From contig JAQFVV010012575.1 in NCBI GenBank assembly GCA_028023455.1, positions 1,730,517 to 1,794,516 of the forward strand: 64,000 bases of DNA. Reading direction: 5' to 3'. The notes beneath the pieces are model-generated. The model ran no database searches and was not told the origin of the DNA. It was given only the letters and a program-made list of their open reading frames with translations. The DNA comes from Epiperipatus broadwayi (Eukaryota; Onychophora; Udeonychophora; Euonychophora; Peripatidae). This document shows, in pieces, positions 11,112-22,864 of this stretch. Numbering within the stretch: the first letter of the stretch is position 1; each line of letters starts with the position of its first letter. The translations under genes were made by a program, and so were the position numbers.

Positions 11112-12127
11112 AGCTCCAGGTTTATAGTTTCTATAATAGATGAGTATTCAATTTTAGACTTTTTTCTTATGTTATTCGATAAAAAACTTTTTATCAACTG
11201 TTATTGAGGAAACAAATAAATATGTCACTAAAGAAAAGTGTATGTTTGTTTTTTTTTGGTTTGTTTTAGCTATTAGTACAATGGACAAATGGTTGATACT
11301 CTGATTCAAGACTATTTACAATTTATTACTCTCTAGCAATTTGATTGTATATAATGCAATAATTTTTTTTATTGTTTTTACTAATTTTTGTTTTACTAAC
11401 TTGGTTTTCATTGTTTTTGTTTACTAATTTAGTTTTTATTTGATGTTTTACTAACTTGGTTTTTTACTAACTTCATTTTATATTTTATAGGCATATGACT
11501 GTCTGATTGCCTTCCTTATTAGAATTTTGTAACAGCTTCATTACTGATTACTTTTGCCAATTGGTAAACAAGATATGTAATGAATTATGTTTTATTAATA
11601 ATAATATTGAATAATATGAAATATTTTGCATATTTATATTAGATTATATGAACAGGTATGCTTCTCTGGAAGACATATCTTGAAAGAGGTAGAATATAAA
11701 CATTTTTTATATAAATATCTGCCATAGAACCTTTTTAGTAATCATTGACTGCCTCTTGAAATGAAAAAAAATTTCATATTCTAAATTTGTAAATTGTTTT
11801 CTGTATATGCAATGATTATTCAGTATGATGATGATGTTATAAAGAAGGTTGGTTTATCCAAAGTCTAAAATCAAAATAGTGCATCTTGTTTATCAGGTTT
11901 TTGAGTTTTCTCATAACCATTAGCAGAACTTTCATGATGCATACATATACTACACTTTTATACTATACATATATACCTGTACCATGATGATGATGATGGT
12001 GACATTTTATTTTTTTATTGTATTTATAATGGTAAGTAATAATATTTCCACTTCCTTCATTATTTTTACATTCTGATAGAATTTTAATTTTTTTTATCTT
12101 TTATTAGGGATAACATTTTTCTTCCAG
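11112..12127. other. AT-rich sequence with possible intron signals
   Basis: Contains TACTAAC-like branch motifs and a pyrimidine-rich tract ending in TTTTATAG at 11490, and a good donor GAACAG/GTATGC at about 11656. The sequence between has stops in all frames, so any exon would be non-coding. Nothing else is recognisable. Confidence 0.25.
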
Positions 12128-12224
12128 GTGCTTTGACAATTTGCAACATTTGGGGTAGAAGATAAAAAATGAAGAACTCTTATAGGGACATTTTTGGACA
12201 TTGCAAAGCTATGGATTATCTCAG
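12128..12224 (+). other. Candidate non-coding or UTR exon
   Basis: Preceded by a pyrimidine-rich tract ending TTTTTCTTCCAG and followed by CTCAG/GTAAGA, a near-consensus acceptor and donor 97 bp apart. All three frames contain stops, so it could be only a UTR or lncRNA exon, possibly joined to the ORF at 10893. Splice-like strings arise by chance in AT-rich DNA, so the call is weak. Confidence 0.25.
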
Positions 12225-12532
12225 GTAAGACTTATTATATATGTTTAAAAAGATTTTTTTGTGAGGAATACAAATAAATTATCACTGAAGATGTAATTTG
12301 CATTTTAGTTAATATTAATTTTCCAAATTATGAACAAACAATAAAATAATAATTATTTTGGATGTGAAAATTTCTTTTTTTCCTTATTTTTTATATAGTT
12401 ATCACTATTTATTTTATGCTTATTGTTTTCCTTAATTTTTCTAGTTTCTAGCAATGTAATTGTTTTTGCTCTAACATAATTAAAACTGAAGTTATTGTGA
12501 AAATTGTGTCTCAGGCCTGTATTTTAAAAAAT

Positions 12533-12547
12533 TCAATATGGCGGCTT
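12533..12547 (+). promoter_or_regulatory. YY1-like motif (AATATGGCGGC)
   Basis: CAATATGGCGGCTTA contains ATGGCGGC, the core bound by YY1-type zinc-finger proteins. It is CpG-containing in a region nearly devoid of CpG. A second one is at the window end (63984-63994, reverse strand). No promoter context is otherwise visible. Confidence 0.2.
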
Positions 12548-13586
12548 AATCCCAAGCAGTTAATGATTATTCTATATTGTATTGCAATTATTTGTACTTG
12601 ATTTTATTAGATATATAAGTTTATAAATAAAAAATATTTTTAAAAATATTTTTCTAACTTTGGAAATACAGGAAAAAAAAGTAATAAATTTAAATATATA
12701 TTCATAACAACTTTTTTTTATTATTGTGTGATTACTGCATTGCCAATAAAAAAATAATAATAATGAAATACTTTTTAATTGATCTTCATTTCTAAAACCC
12801 ACACAAATTATTGTTAAGTCAATATAAAGCAATAAATTTCTAATGTAAAATTTAAAATTGCATTTATAATTTTTAAATTATCAAAGAATTCTCTATTACA
12901 ATGTTTATGAAGTTGGGTCAGTTGTAATTTTATTTTTATAATTAGTATATTTTGCTTGACATGTCTTTTTAAAACAAAATATTTTTTGAATAAAATCTAA
13001 GTGTAACTATCAAGTTTTATTTAAAATAAATACTATACAAAAATGGTTTCACTTGTTTCCATTCAATAATAAAATATTTACACTTCTATATTATTTTATA
13101 GTGTAATGTTCATTAATAATTTAATCCTATTATATATATATTGTACTTTATTATATAGATCAACTATTAGGGATTTAGACAGGATTTATTTAATACTACA
13201 TTGTTTATTCAACAAATTTGTAGAAGCCATTAAAACCATTTGCATTTTATTCTATTTCTTCATAGATTATGTTGAATAATATTAAAAAATCAAACACTTG
13301 GTTTGTTTTACTGGATACATTTTTTATATTTCATTAAATAGAGTAATGATGTAGGCATTTGCATAAATAATATCATTACCATGAAATTTGTTAAGAATGA
13401 AATATTTTGACATGCAATAACATCTTTTTTTTTAAAAAAGTTTTTTACTCATTGTTTTCCAGAAATTTGCATTGTATTGTGAATTAGGGATCAAGTACAA
13501 GTTTCTAAATAGAGAATAAACTTGAGTTCATGTCCAAAGAAAACCTGTTTAGTAAAACATGTAGAAAGATAATGACATATAAAAAA
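12548..13586. other. AT-rich sequence, no gene recognised
   Basis: The 86-codon minus-strand frame at 12572-12832 is low complexity (Ile, Phe, Lys and Tyr rich) and looks like chance. Confidence 0.35.
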
Positions 13587-13684
13587 TAATACCAATGGCA
13601 AACTCCATACAGTAGTGCCATCAAGTGCAAAACCTTAATAATCAATGGATGCAGCAAGGTTTGTGCATAAAATCCATATCTAAT

Positions 13685-13760
13685 GCCTACTCATATAATA
13701 TACACAGACTAGTTTCTAGTTTATGGCTTTCATCAATGAGAAGCCATGGATTTCAGAGTA
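13685..13760 (-). ncRNA. Hammerhead-like core, family B (C3 mutated)
   Basis: The minus strand reads UUGAUGA in place of CUGAUGA, then A-AGC, loop, ACU-A, GAAAC and UAGUC. The C3 to U change should block cleavage. Stem II is partly paired. Confidence 0.4.
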
Positions 13761-13857
13761 CTGCATCTAGATCTTAGGATCTAAAGCGACCTTCCAGCAG
13801 CCATCTTTTACTTATTTGGTTAACTATAAATCTAGGAGTTCCTAAGATCTTGATGCT

Positions 13858-13936
13858 GTGCTTTCAAATCCAAGCCTTCTCACTGATGAAATCCACAAGT
13901 TAGAAACTAGTCTGGAGGTATTGGATGAGCAGGCAC
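13858..13936 (+). ncRNA. Hammerhead-like core, family B, core bases intact
   Basis: CUGAUGA (13883-13889), GAAA (13903-13906), stem III AC-UA-GU and the triplet GUC with cleavage predicted after C13912. In stem I the outer pairs GUGC/GCAC (13858 and 13933) and AUCCAA/UUGGAU are kept, but the inner helix next to the core is weakened and stem II (AUC/GUU) has a U-U mismatch. Catalysis is doubtful, but the core has not decayed. Confidence 0.5.
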
Positions 13937-14462
13937 TAGATTGGGATTTTATGCATAAACCTTCCTGCATCCATTGATTACAAATACTTGCACTTAGTAG
14001 CACTACTGTATGGAGAATTTGCCATTGGTATTAGCCTGTGTAAGCATATAAAATGGTGATCATATGAAAAAAAATAATATCGTTATTAAAAATAGGAAAA
14101 GCTATTTTGTAAAATATATAAAAAGATAGTATAGCATAATAAAATTTTGTTACAAGATGGCATCAGAATCTATCTTAAGACCTCACATTCCAGAATCAGC
14201 AACTCTACCAGTAATCTAAACTTGAATAAGATATTTAAATTCTGTAATCATCAATAAACATGATTTTATCACATGCAAAATTACTATTATTTTGAGACAA
14301 TATTTTAAAAATAAGTTTTATTTTTAAATAAATTCTTAATAATAATGTTACTTTTTACACTTTCACCTACATATAAATTTTATTAATTATAGTGATAAAA
14401 GGCATGGGTTTGGACAATGGCAGAATATCACAGTAAGTTTTAATAATTATATTTGTAAAGCA

Positions 14463-14577
14463 CATGTGCCTTAAAAAAACGACAGTAGGGACCTCTACAA
14501 ACATTTATCTTGTCTTTTAAATAATTCTTGTGTTAAAGATTTGCAGAGGTCTCTACTGTCGTTTTTTCAGGCACATA
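14463..14577. repeat. Foldback repeat with about 40-bp inverted arms
   Basis: CATGTGCCTTAAAAAAACGA and CAGTAGGGACCTCTACAAAC on the left match, inverted, TTTGCAGAGGTCTCTACTGT and CGTTTTTTCAGGCACATAG on the right, with a loop of about 35 bp. The right flank (CTTAAGGTTATAGGCTTAAT) recurs at 5.43 kb. A small non-autonomous DNA element is likely; no target duplication is clear. Confidence 0.6.
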
Positions 14578-14610
14578 GTCTTAAGGTTATAGGCTTAATA
14601 AATATTACAG

Positions 14611-15080
14611 TAAGTTTTAAGTAAATATTTTTTCTTTTTATATTTAAATAAAAAGTATTTTCAATCAGAATATGTTTCTAACAATAAAGTAAATTAGAAA
14701 TCTAAACATTTGTATGTAAGTTTTATTAATTATTACAACAAATGGTGTTGTCCTGTTCAATTTAACATTATTTCAAGCCTCAAATTCGAGGGGCGGGCAA
14801 TTATCACAATAGGTTTAAATAAAGAAGTACTCTTTTTATATTTAGATAAAAATATTTGCACTCAGAATATACTTCTAACAATGAAGTGATATGAAAATGT
14901 AAATATTTAAATTTACATACAAATTTTATTAATTATCTTAGTGCTTTTGTGCTCTGCACAACTGCATACCCACATGTATATGACCCTGAATGGAAATATA
15001 TTTACCTGATGTCTTAAATAAATATTATCATTTGCTATTATGCCATTAGACAAGCTATCTGGCCCCCATATTCTTAGGGC
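14611..15080. other. AT-rich sequence, no gene recognised
   Basis: Two loosely similar blocks (AAGTATTTTCAATCAGAATA-like at 14652 and ATATTTGCACTCAGAATATA-like at 14849) suggest an old duplication of about 200 bp. Confidence 0.3.
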
Positions 15081-15626
15081 TTGCATTTTATTATGGCAAA
15101 TTACAAATCATTAGATGTTCCCACAGTAGTGGAAGTAGACCTATTTATCTTTACTATTGACAAACATTTTATTTTTAAAGAATGGAAGTTATTCCTTCAC
15201 ATGATAGAGATTACATTGTGTTTAAATAAAAACTGTAATAAAAAACATATTAGTAAGGTAGGTGCAGTTATAAATTTTCATATTATATGCAAAGCTCTAA
15301 CAAAATTGAAAAATCCGAGAGGCTAATATTTTCTATTTCACAACTTCTATGTATTTTATATACATTATTCAGTGTGTGAATTACTATTCATAAAATTTTA
15401 TGATTTGGATAGAAATATTCATACTTGTATGAAATTCTTCTCTTGCTCTGAAGACTCAAACATAGTAGAAAGAAACGTTTGATTGCACATACATTCAAGC
15501 TTAAAGAAACAAACAGGTGGTATGCCTTGGTAAATGAAGATTATTTACAAAGCCCAACTGTAGAGCAGTTTGAAGATTTTACATGGATAGATAATCGCAA
15601 TATAATAAAATTTGAGGTTGATTAAT
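15081..15626 (+). pseudogene. Unrecognised coding-like stretch, broken
   Basis: Two frames look more protein-like than their surroundings. The first (15081-15326) is an 81-codon frame with a segment LDVPTVVEVDLFIFTIDKH. The second (about 15452-15625, no start codon) ends the stretch with NRWYALVNEDYLQSP, then TVEQFEDFTWIDNRN and a stop. A pyrimidine-rich tract and AG (TTCTCTTGCTCTGAAG) precede the second. They could be exons of a small gene or the end of an old transposase. I recognise no family. Confidence that either is functional is low. Confidence 0.2.
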
Positions 15627-15930
15627 TTACAATAAATTTGAAATTTGCTTCATTAACATATATTTCTTTGGCGTAACCATTATTTATCATATTTACAAAC
15701 ATATGGATATGTACAGGAGCCTGTTATTGCTTTTTCCTGAAAGCAAATTGTGATATTTTGAAAGTAGGATACACTTCAAAGCATGGATGCTCACATAGGA
15801 GTTAAAAGGGGCTAATCCTGGATTAAGTAAAAACTTTAAAAATTATAATTATAAAAGTGATGGAGGTATGATATGTAATTACTGAAATTATTACCTATCT
15901 TTATATGTATATATTAATTTTTGTTTCCTT

Positions 15931-16080
15931 TAATCTGAACCAACTGATGAGTGCTGGTTTAGCAAAATACGAATATTGGTGATTATTTATCTTTTCAACA
16001 TGTGTGTGATCAGATGGGTCAGCAATATAAGATGGCACTGAGAGATGTGGGTCGTGTGAAAGTCTGACTTCGAATCCCGC
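15931..16080 (+). mobile_element. Family A ribozyme repeat, partial
   Basis: Starts in stem I of the hammerhead (AATCTGAACCAA), runs through CTGATGA (15944-15950), the stem II hairpin GTGCTGGTTTAGCA, the downstream stem I strand TATTGGTGATTATTTATCTT and ends at the tRNA-like B box GACTTCGAATCCC. CG is missing before AAATAC, so the GAAA element is lost and the ribozyme is dead. Truncated upstream of the ribozyme. Confidence 0.75.
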
Positions 16081-17056
16081 AATATATTACATATATAAAT
16101 GCAGGTGTTAAGCCTGTACAATGTATTTCCTTTATATTATAAATGTAAGGACATTATGTACATGTTTTTGCAATGAGGCAATACTGTATTCTATACTCTA
16201 CTTGTGAACAAATACAAATTTATTGATATAATTACTGTCTCCAAGCTTTGCCTCTCCATCTTTGAAAAATTTTATGCGAATATTCTTGTGACACAATTGA
16301 TGGTATTTATTTAAAGTTGCTAGAAATTTACTACATATACATGCGTGTGAGCGCATGTGTGCGCGCATTTACGCAATTGCTTGAAAATAAAAGAGTGATT
16401 TAAATTATGGCCTTTCTTTTAAACATTATTTGCTTTAGCATTTGTTTTAACATCATAATTTTATTTAATTAAATTCGACAGTTTTCTTTAATAACTTCAT
16501 TAAATATTCAAAGTCCAGGTAATTCATTTATTTTTAACTATTATTTTATGACTTCAGACTTATCTATGTTTAATTAAAGATTTATAAAAATCATAAATGT
16601 TTATTTTCTGTCTTCCCGTTTTTATTTCAATATAATTATTTTGTTATCTTAAATGGAACATTATGCATAAGTATGTAATTCAGGCTGTAACGATTTTAGC
16701 TAGTACAGTTCAATCTTCAAAAGTATAAATCAATCTAAAACCGTGCACTTTTAACTCATCTTACTTTTTTATTTATTTGTTATTGTATATAATTTCATGC
16801 TAAAGTGCAATATAAAAATATTTGGTTAACCAAAACGAAAAAAACAAGATGATTTCCAGAAGACAGACAAAATAACAGGAACACCCCATCAGTATTGTCC
16901 TATATTTTTGTCATCGCTATATAAAAGATTTAAAAACACATTCAACGTCTTAACAGCAAGAAGATTATGAATTTTCTAAATAAGAAACTAAAAAAAAACT
17001 GGCATTAGTGAATCTGAAGTAAAAAAGTGTAATTCTGATTGCTAAAGATGATAAAT
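16081..17056. other. AT-rich sequence; alternating purine-pyrimidine tract at 16338-16375
   Basis: No gene seen. At 16338-16375 an alternating tract (CATGCGTGTGAGCGCATGTG, then TGCGCGCA) could adopt Z-DNA and is unusually CpG rich. Confidence 0.3.
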
Positions 17057-17071
17057 CAACTTAATAAACCT
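17057..17071. repeat. Left 15-bp target-site duplication of SINE
   Basis: CAACTTAATAAACCT is repeated exactly at 17176-17190. Confidence 0.85.
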
Positions 17072-17175
17072 TGCCAAGCGTTGGTGGTCGAGAGGTCAGC
17101 ACAGCCGCCTTACACGCAGTTGTCCGGGGTTAGCGGGTTCGCTTCCCGGCCGATGCTATGACACATGAAAAAAAA
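17072..17175 (+). mobile_element. tRNA-Gly-type SINE with intact target duplications
   Basis: The body from GTTGGTGGTCGAGAGGTCAG to GGGTTCGCTTCCCGGC has box A and box B at the spacing of a tRNA gene and resembles tRNA-Gly (known eukaryotic tRNA-Gly starts GCGTTGGTGGT). The anticodon position reads TAC rather than the TCC of the 56.1-kb copy, and the loop holds a short insertion. It ends CTATGACACATG plus an A-rich tail. The exact 15-bp duplication shows LINE-mediated insertion and fairly recent activity. Not a functional tRNA gene: the acceptor stem does not close and there is a foreign 3' tail. Confidence 0.85.
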
Positions 17176-17190
17176 CAACTTAATAAACCT
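17176..17190. repeat. Right 15-bp target-site duplication of SINE
   Basis: Exact copy of 17057-17071, directly after the A tail. Confidence 0.85.
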
Positions 17191-17362
17191 ACATTTCAGA
17201 GAATATATGATGGATATTATAAAAAACAGAAGCAAAGATAACCACATCGGAATAATCCAGGGTTTATCAAAACAAACTAATAACGAGTTTTACCTACAAA
17301 ACTTATATCTTGTAATAATATTTCTGAGCTTAATTTTCACTACAAAAATATTATTTACTATT

Positions 17363-17400
17363 GAATAATCTCTCGTCTAATAAAAGACTAATAAAAATTA
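17363..17400. repeat. Fragment of the TAATCTCT foldback family
   Basis: GAATAATCTCTCGTCTAATA, then AAAGACTAATAAAAATTATT, resembles one arm of the foldback at 25708-25840. Also near 54143. Confidence 0.35.
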
Positions 17401-20400
17401 TTATTATATCTTGTAATGTTTCAAAACTAGTTGTTTCTGATAAGATTATTATGATGTAAAACTAGTAGTAAGATGAATATAACAACTAATTATTGGATGG
17501 TTGAAAATATGCCCTATAATCACACAAATCATTGTTCAGAATATTTCTCAACCATCAAAGATTTATCTCCACTTTTCAAAAGATTACTAATCTGATTGCC
17601 TTTTTCTTGTTGTTATACATTATGTTCAACTCATCCTTTTGACACAATCATAACTTTGTAAAAACATATTACAGATAGTGCTAGTATTATTATTACCACC
17701 TTCCATGATTGATATAACTGATTCATACTATCTATGCAGTAAATAAATAATGGTTTGATACATGTGAGAATTATCTTACACCTCTCTCATAGCCTCTATA
17801 TTATTGGATCTTTGTGAACTATTGCATAACAACAAATGAGAAAATCATATTTTCTGCTGGTTTTTTTTTTTTTTTCATATTGAAAAATTTACTATTGATC
17901 AGAGGTGAGAAAATGTTGACAACAGTTCACTGGTAGAGTGCCAATACATTTTGATATGACATCTTGAATTAAAAAATAAATAGTAACCAATGCACATTAT
18001 ATCAGAGTATGTAGCTATACATAAAAGGAAGACATTTTTTGCATATATATATAGCTATAGCAGGTGAGAATAGGCTTTTCACAATTGAGATTAGCTGTGT
18101 AGTCTGGCATTTGCCAATAAATGGATCAGATGACATACTCATTGTTCATTGAAATGCATGATGATATGTATATTGATTATAAATACATCAGTTCAAATAT
18201 ACCCCCTGTGCAATGCAAAGATACAATCAGAAATACTGGGTATGTTCAGTCAGTCAGAAACCATTATTTATTATTGTAACAAATGGACAAAATATTTAAG
18301 TAATTTATCATGGACAAATTAATATATTCTAAAATATGGATAGTGCAAAGACAAGAAAAATATAGAATTTTCTACAAAATGGAGGGGGGGGGCACAATAA
18401 TTAGAGTTTGTTCATATGCATTCAGTCACTTGTGATACATACAGAAATTTAAGTAATTTGTTCTAAAAAATTAGTATTTTATCTTATTTTAAAAGAAGGG
18501 TGTAATGTTTGAGACAATTTTTAAAAAAAAGGATATGTAATTTTCATACAAAATGGAAAGAACATTTTTTCCCAATGGTGAATGCAAAATACTGTGTTAT
18601 ATTGGTCATGAAAATGTGTCACTTCCAAAAACAGAAAATGTTGACAAATATTTTAAATCATGTATGTAGTATATGAATGGTGGACTATAACACTTGAGAG
18701 AAAATTACAGATATTCTAACTCTAAAAAAGTGTGTTTGCTTTTTGTTTTAAATATAGCTTATAATGACATAATTCTTTTGTACATAGAGAACAAACAGTT
18801 TTCGGTGCAAATTGATGAAACTTTGCATTATTTAAAATATTGTACACATTCTCATTATTTTGTCCAATCACTATAGTTTTCATATGGTTATTAATTGTTA
18901 ATATTTTTAATCTCCTCAAGTGGTTCAATTCTTGCTTGCTAACTTTCTGACCAAAAGGCCTAAAAATGTTGTGAATTGTTTGAAGTTTTCTTCTTCTGTT
19001 TTAACAATTTGAACTTTTCAATGGAAGATAATCATGTAATGTTTCCACTTAGGAAAAAAAAATATTTCTCTCTTATAATTACACTCATATCTGTAAATAT
19101 TTTTTGTACATAACATTTTTTTAAAATATATATATAATTTTTTCATACAGTGAAATCTTTTAATTAATTTGAACTTTTATTAAATTAATAAATTTATCCT
19201 AGATCCTGTGTGTTAATGTGTTTTATATGTTTATGTAAACATTTTCCACTCTAATCAAATTTGTTAATGTAAATAGTCAAATGGTAACAAAATTGTGATA
19301 CGTTTAACACCTCTAAGATATACATAGATATTTATATGTAAACTATGATGTTTGGAATAAGGATTAAGTTTATATCACTAATATCTTCATGCTTGGAGGA
19401 TGGAAAAAATTGGAAGAAATATCTATTGAGAAATAATATATATATATATATATTAAATATATATGATTTGACCTGACTGAAGAGATCTCATTGGCTAAAG
19501 GGTATATTTAAAACCATTACCATGTTTTTCTCCATGTCTATAATCATATGGTGGAGAAGCTAGAATGCATTTTATCAGAAATTTCTAGAAGATCATGGCT
19601 CATTATGAAAAGGCGAAGAGTTTAAAATATGTAGATAATCATCTACGCAAGCAAGAAATATAATACATTGTATTTATGTAAAGCATGCCATTAATAAATA
19701 CAGAGGATGCTGTTTTGTAGAGAAATGTCTATGCTGGGCTCTATTAAAAAGAAATCAACAAATCCAATTATGCATATTTGAGAAGCTATAAGCAATGTAT
19801 TTAAATAACTTCTCTACAAATAACCAATATTTGCATATCATGTGTTAATTTTTTCATGCATGAATTCACAAATATCATACAACTCTTGTTCTACTCTTCA
19901 GTTTTAATATAAAATACGTTAATACAGGTAAATAACATTTTAAGTTTTTTTATGACTTGTAATGTACTATTTAAAAAATTTAAAGATTAAATATTGCTTA
20001 ATTTACTGAGTTTCTGACTGCTTGCTTCTATTAGAGTTTTGAATTTGAAGTTAAACCTGTTAATAATGTCAGCAGAGCATTTTTCAAAATTGAATTAATC
20101 ACTCATGATTTCATGTTTTTTTATCAATTTCATGGATAAAAATAATTTTTATAAAAAACAAAACTGTTTTTACAAAGTAAAAAAACTGATACAGACTCAC
20201 TCTGAATTAGGCGCCTCAAGACTAGACACTATCAAATGCATGCTTGTAAAATGAACAAGAAAACAAAAATTCTTTTTTTTTTAATTTGACTAATTGAACT
20301 TGAATTTTTATGATAAATGTTTAACTAAGTGTTAATAAACCTTGGATTAACTTTTTATGATCTAGGTTCAATTTTTGTTATCATCTGAGGATCAATGTAT

Positions 20401-21878
20401 TGAACTTGATACTACAACAAACTACATTTGGCATATCCATTTCTGATTAAAATATAATGGTATATACTATCTTAATTTCTAAAAATAATATATTGTAAAA
20501 AATAGGAAAAAGATTGGTTTCAAGAGAGAGAGCAAAAGAAAGGCTTGATATATGACTTTATGCATGATTGTAATGAAAAATATGGATACATATTATCATA
20601 ATACACTAAAATGCATTTTGGACTAGCTGGGATTTATATAACTCATAGAACTATAAAAATGTGCTGATTAAGGAAGCTTGGGACTTTTTTATCCTTATGT
20701 CATAATCAAACTTTCATTACCATAGTAATAATACACTTTCAGCTAATAAGAAATCTGTTAACAAATAATAATAGCACTTTGTTTAGAAGTAATTAGAAAG
20801 GCTAAAAATGATAAGTTCAGCATGCAAAGGAATATTTCCGCAGGCCACCCCTGAATTCCAGACAACCTTCGAGTTGTGTGCAAGTAGTGCCACGATTTAA
20901 AGAGAAAGATTAAAGAGGATTATTTTATCAACTTGGACTCTAATTTGATGAACAAAAGAGATATGTATAATGCAATTTCCAAAAAATGGCAAACATAATT
21001 TACACATGCTTTGCATTTCTCATAAGTAACAGTTTTACTCCGCAATTCACTTCACACACAGCTTTGATAATGAAGATATTCCTTCGAAATTACTTAGTGA
21101 AATAAAATCAAATAGCCAATCATTTATTTACTTATTGCACTTCATTTATTCGCTTGCTTTACACATTTATTATTTTATTTGTTTGAAATATATGTCACAT
21201 GTATCTTACTCATTACAAATATAGATACAAAGCAATTATTTATTAATTTATTGTCTAGGCCAAAGTAAAATGCCACTATTAAAAACTCTCTGGAATATTT
21301 AAAGACAAAGATCAGATAATAATCTCACAAGTACTTTTTCAAAATGGTTGAAAACATTGATGGACAAGAATGTTCTCCAAGAAAATTACTTGCCAGTTAG
21401 CGAGAGGTTTTAGTTTTTCTCCTTAATTAAAATATATAGTTTTTATTATTTACTTATCAATAATTGGATGAAATCTTGAGTTTGCCATAGATTATCTATG
21501 TCAAAAAGTTATAAATTAACCTGGACAATTTACCAGCAATCCAAAAAACGTCATTCCAAAGTCAAATTTAACTTATAGTGATGGTATGTCCATTGTGTAT
21601 ATATTCACTAATTATTATCATTTATCACTTTTATTTTTCATAAAACTGAGCAAGCAAATGTATATAAATTCATATTGTACTTACTTCCAAAAGCTACAAT
21701 GTGATTTACAAAAATACATATTATAAGTAGTATCTTATACCATTTCTAAGAACAGTATTTATTTTACATAAATTTATCATTCCAAATTTGATTTTTTATT
21801 ACAAGCATTATTTACAACAAATATTAAATTCTAAGGCAGTATGTAATTTTCTTACACTGAATGGTTCTTACATATATA
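17401..21878. other. 4.5 kb of AT-rich sequence without recognisable genes
   Basis: Overlapping short frames on both strands (18694-18928) are AT driven. A (TA)n tract lies at 19438-19452 and a G run at 18385. A GC-richer patch at 20826-20895 (CCGCAGGCCACCCCTGAATT) has no identity I can give. I see no repeat family member here, which is the longest stretch in the window without one. Confidence 0.3.
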
Positions 21879-21981
21879 AATAGAGGTATCTAAACTCAGG
21901 ATGTTTCAGTCTTTTAATCATCCACTCTATCTGTGTGGAGCATGGATAGACTTAAAAATCCTGAGTTAATATTCCTCTATT
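21879..21981. repeat. Small foldback of family A tail sequence
   Basis: AAATAGAGGTATCTAAACTC and AGGATGTTTCAGTC on the left, inverted as TAGACTTAAAAATCCTGAGT and TAATATTCCTCTATTT on the right. The sequence corresponds to the B-box end of family A (TGAGTT, then CCCCTATA), so this is two tails back to back without the ribozyme. Confidence 0.45.
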
Positions 21982-22864
21982 TTAATAAATATTAAAATAT
22001 TTATGTAAAATAATTAAAAAAATATAGTCTCAAAATCATGAAAATGGAGAAATAAAATTATTTTTGTTTAGTTGATTGATTTCTTACAACCATTTATTAT
22101 AATGAAATAAATTTGCTTTTCATTATTGTTGCCATTAGTTACAATAAGTTATAATGTTTGTCTTAAAAAGTAGAAAAAAAATGATCATGTAAAAAAAAAG
22201 AAAAACATTTATACCATTTAGACTACAAATGGTATAAGATACCATTCAGTTGTAAAAGGAGGTATCAGATTTATATTATGAGAACTAAATTAACATTAAT
22301 TTGATTTTTGCAAAATAGAGACATGCTTAGGAAGGCACTAAGATTGATATCTATTCAGTTTAAAAATTAATATCAAATCACAATATTTGAAGTGGTTTCA
22401 CACAATGCTTGTAGTCATTGCAGATTGATAAGTCAATATTGATAGAAGAGGGCTATGCACCAGTATGAACAGTTTTTAGAATGTTTAGCATTCTACCATT
22501 TATATACCTTTAAATATATTTCCATTTCACCAAATATTCTTGAAACACATAAATAAGGACATCTGAAAAAGAAAAATGTCTGCAAGATTCATAATTTTTT
22601 GCACACATCTTCTTCACTTATTCAGTAATTTTCAGTTAACAAATTATTATATTTTGATTTACAAATACCAGCATTTCTGCACACACATCTTTGATACCAC
22701 CACTTCAAATAATTATTATATTAATCATTATTACCTAATCATATATTAGATTAGACATTATCAAATCATGCAGTCATTGATATTTGTCTCAACTGATTAT
22801 TCTCAAATATGTAAGTGTAATAGCTTTGATACTTCTGGCTCAAATTCTAATAATTTTTCAGATT
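21982..22864. other. AT-rich sequence, no gene
   Basis: A short near-inverted pair around 22212-22250 (TATACCATTTAGAC and ACAAATGGTATAAG) is the only structure noticed. Confidence 0.3.

Larger units (their letters stand above)
13587..14066. mobile_element. Family B palindromic ribozyme repeat
   Basis: A head-to-head inverted dimer about 480 bp long. The left arm runs from AATAATACCAATGGCAAACT to about 13842. The right arm runs to AATTTGCCATTGGTATTAGC and then ATGGTGATCATATG. The two arms share the family 3' tail pointing outward. Compared with the 28.9-kb array the middle 200 bp of each unit (between the CTATAAA block and the tail) is missing. Arms differ by several changes, so it is an older copy. 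Each arm has a ribozyme core. Confidence 0.7.

Noticed and set aside
19438-19452. (TA)n tract as a regulatory TATA element
   Set aside because: Simple repeats of TA are common in such AT-rich DNA and nothing around suggests a promoter.
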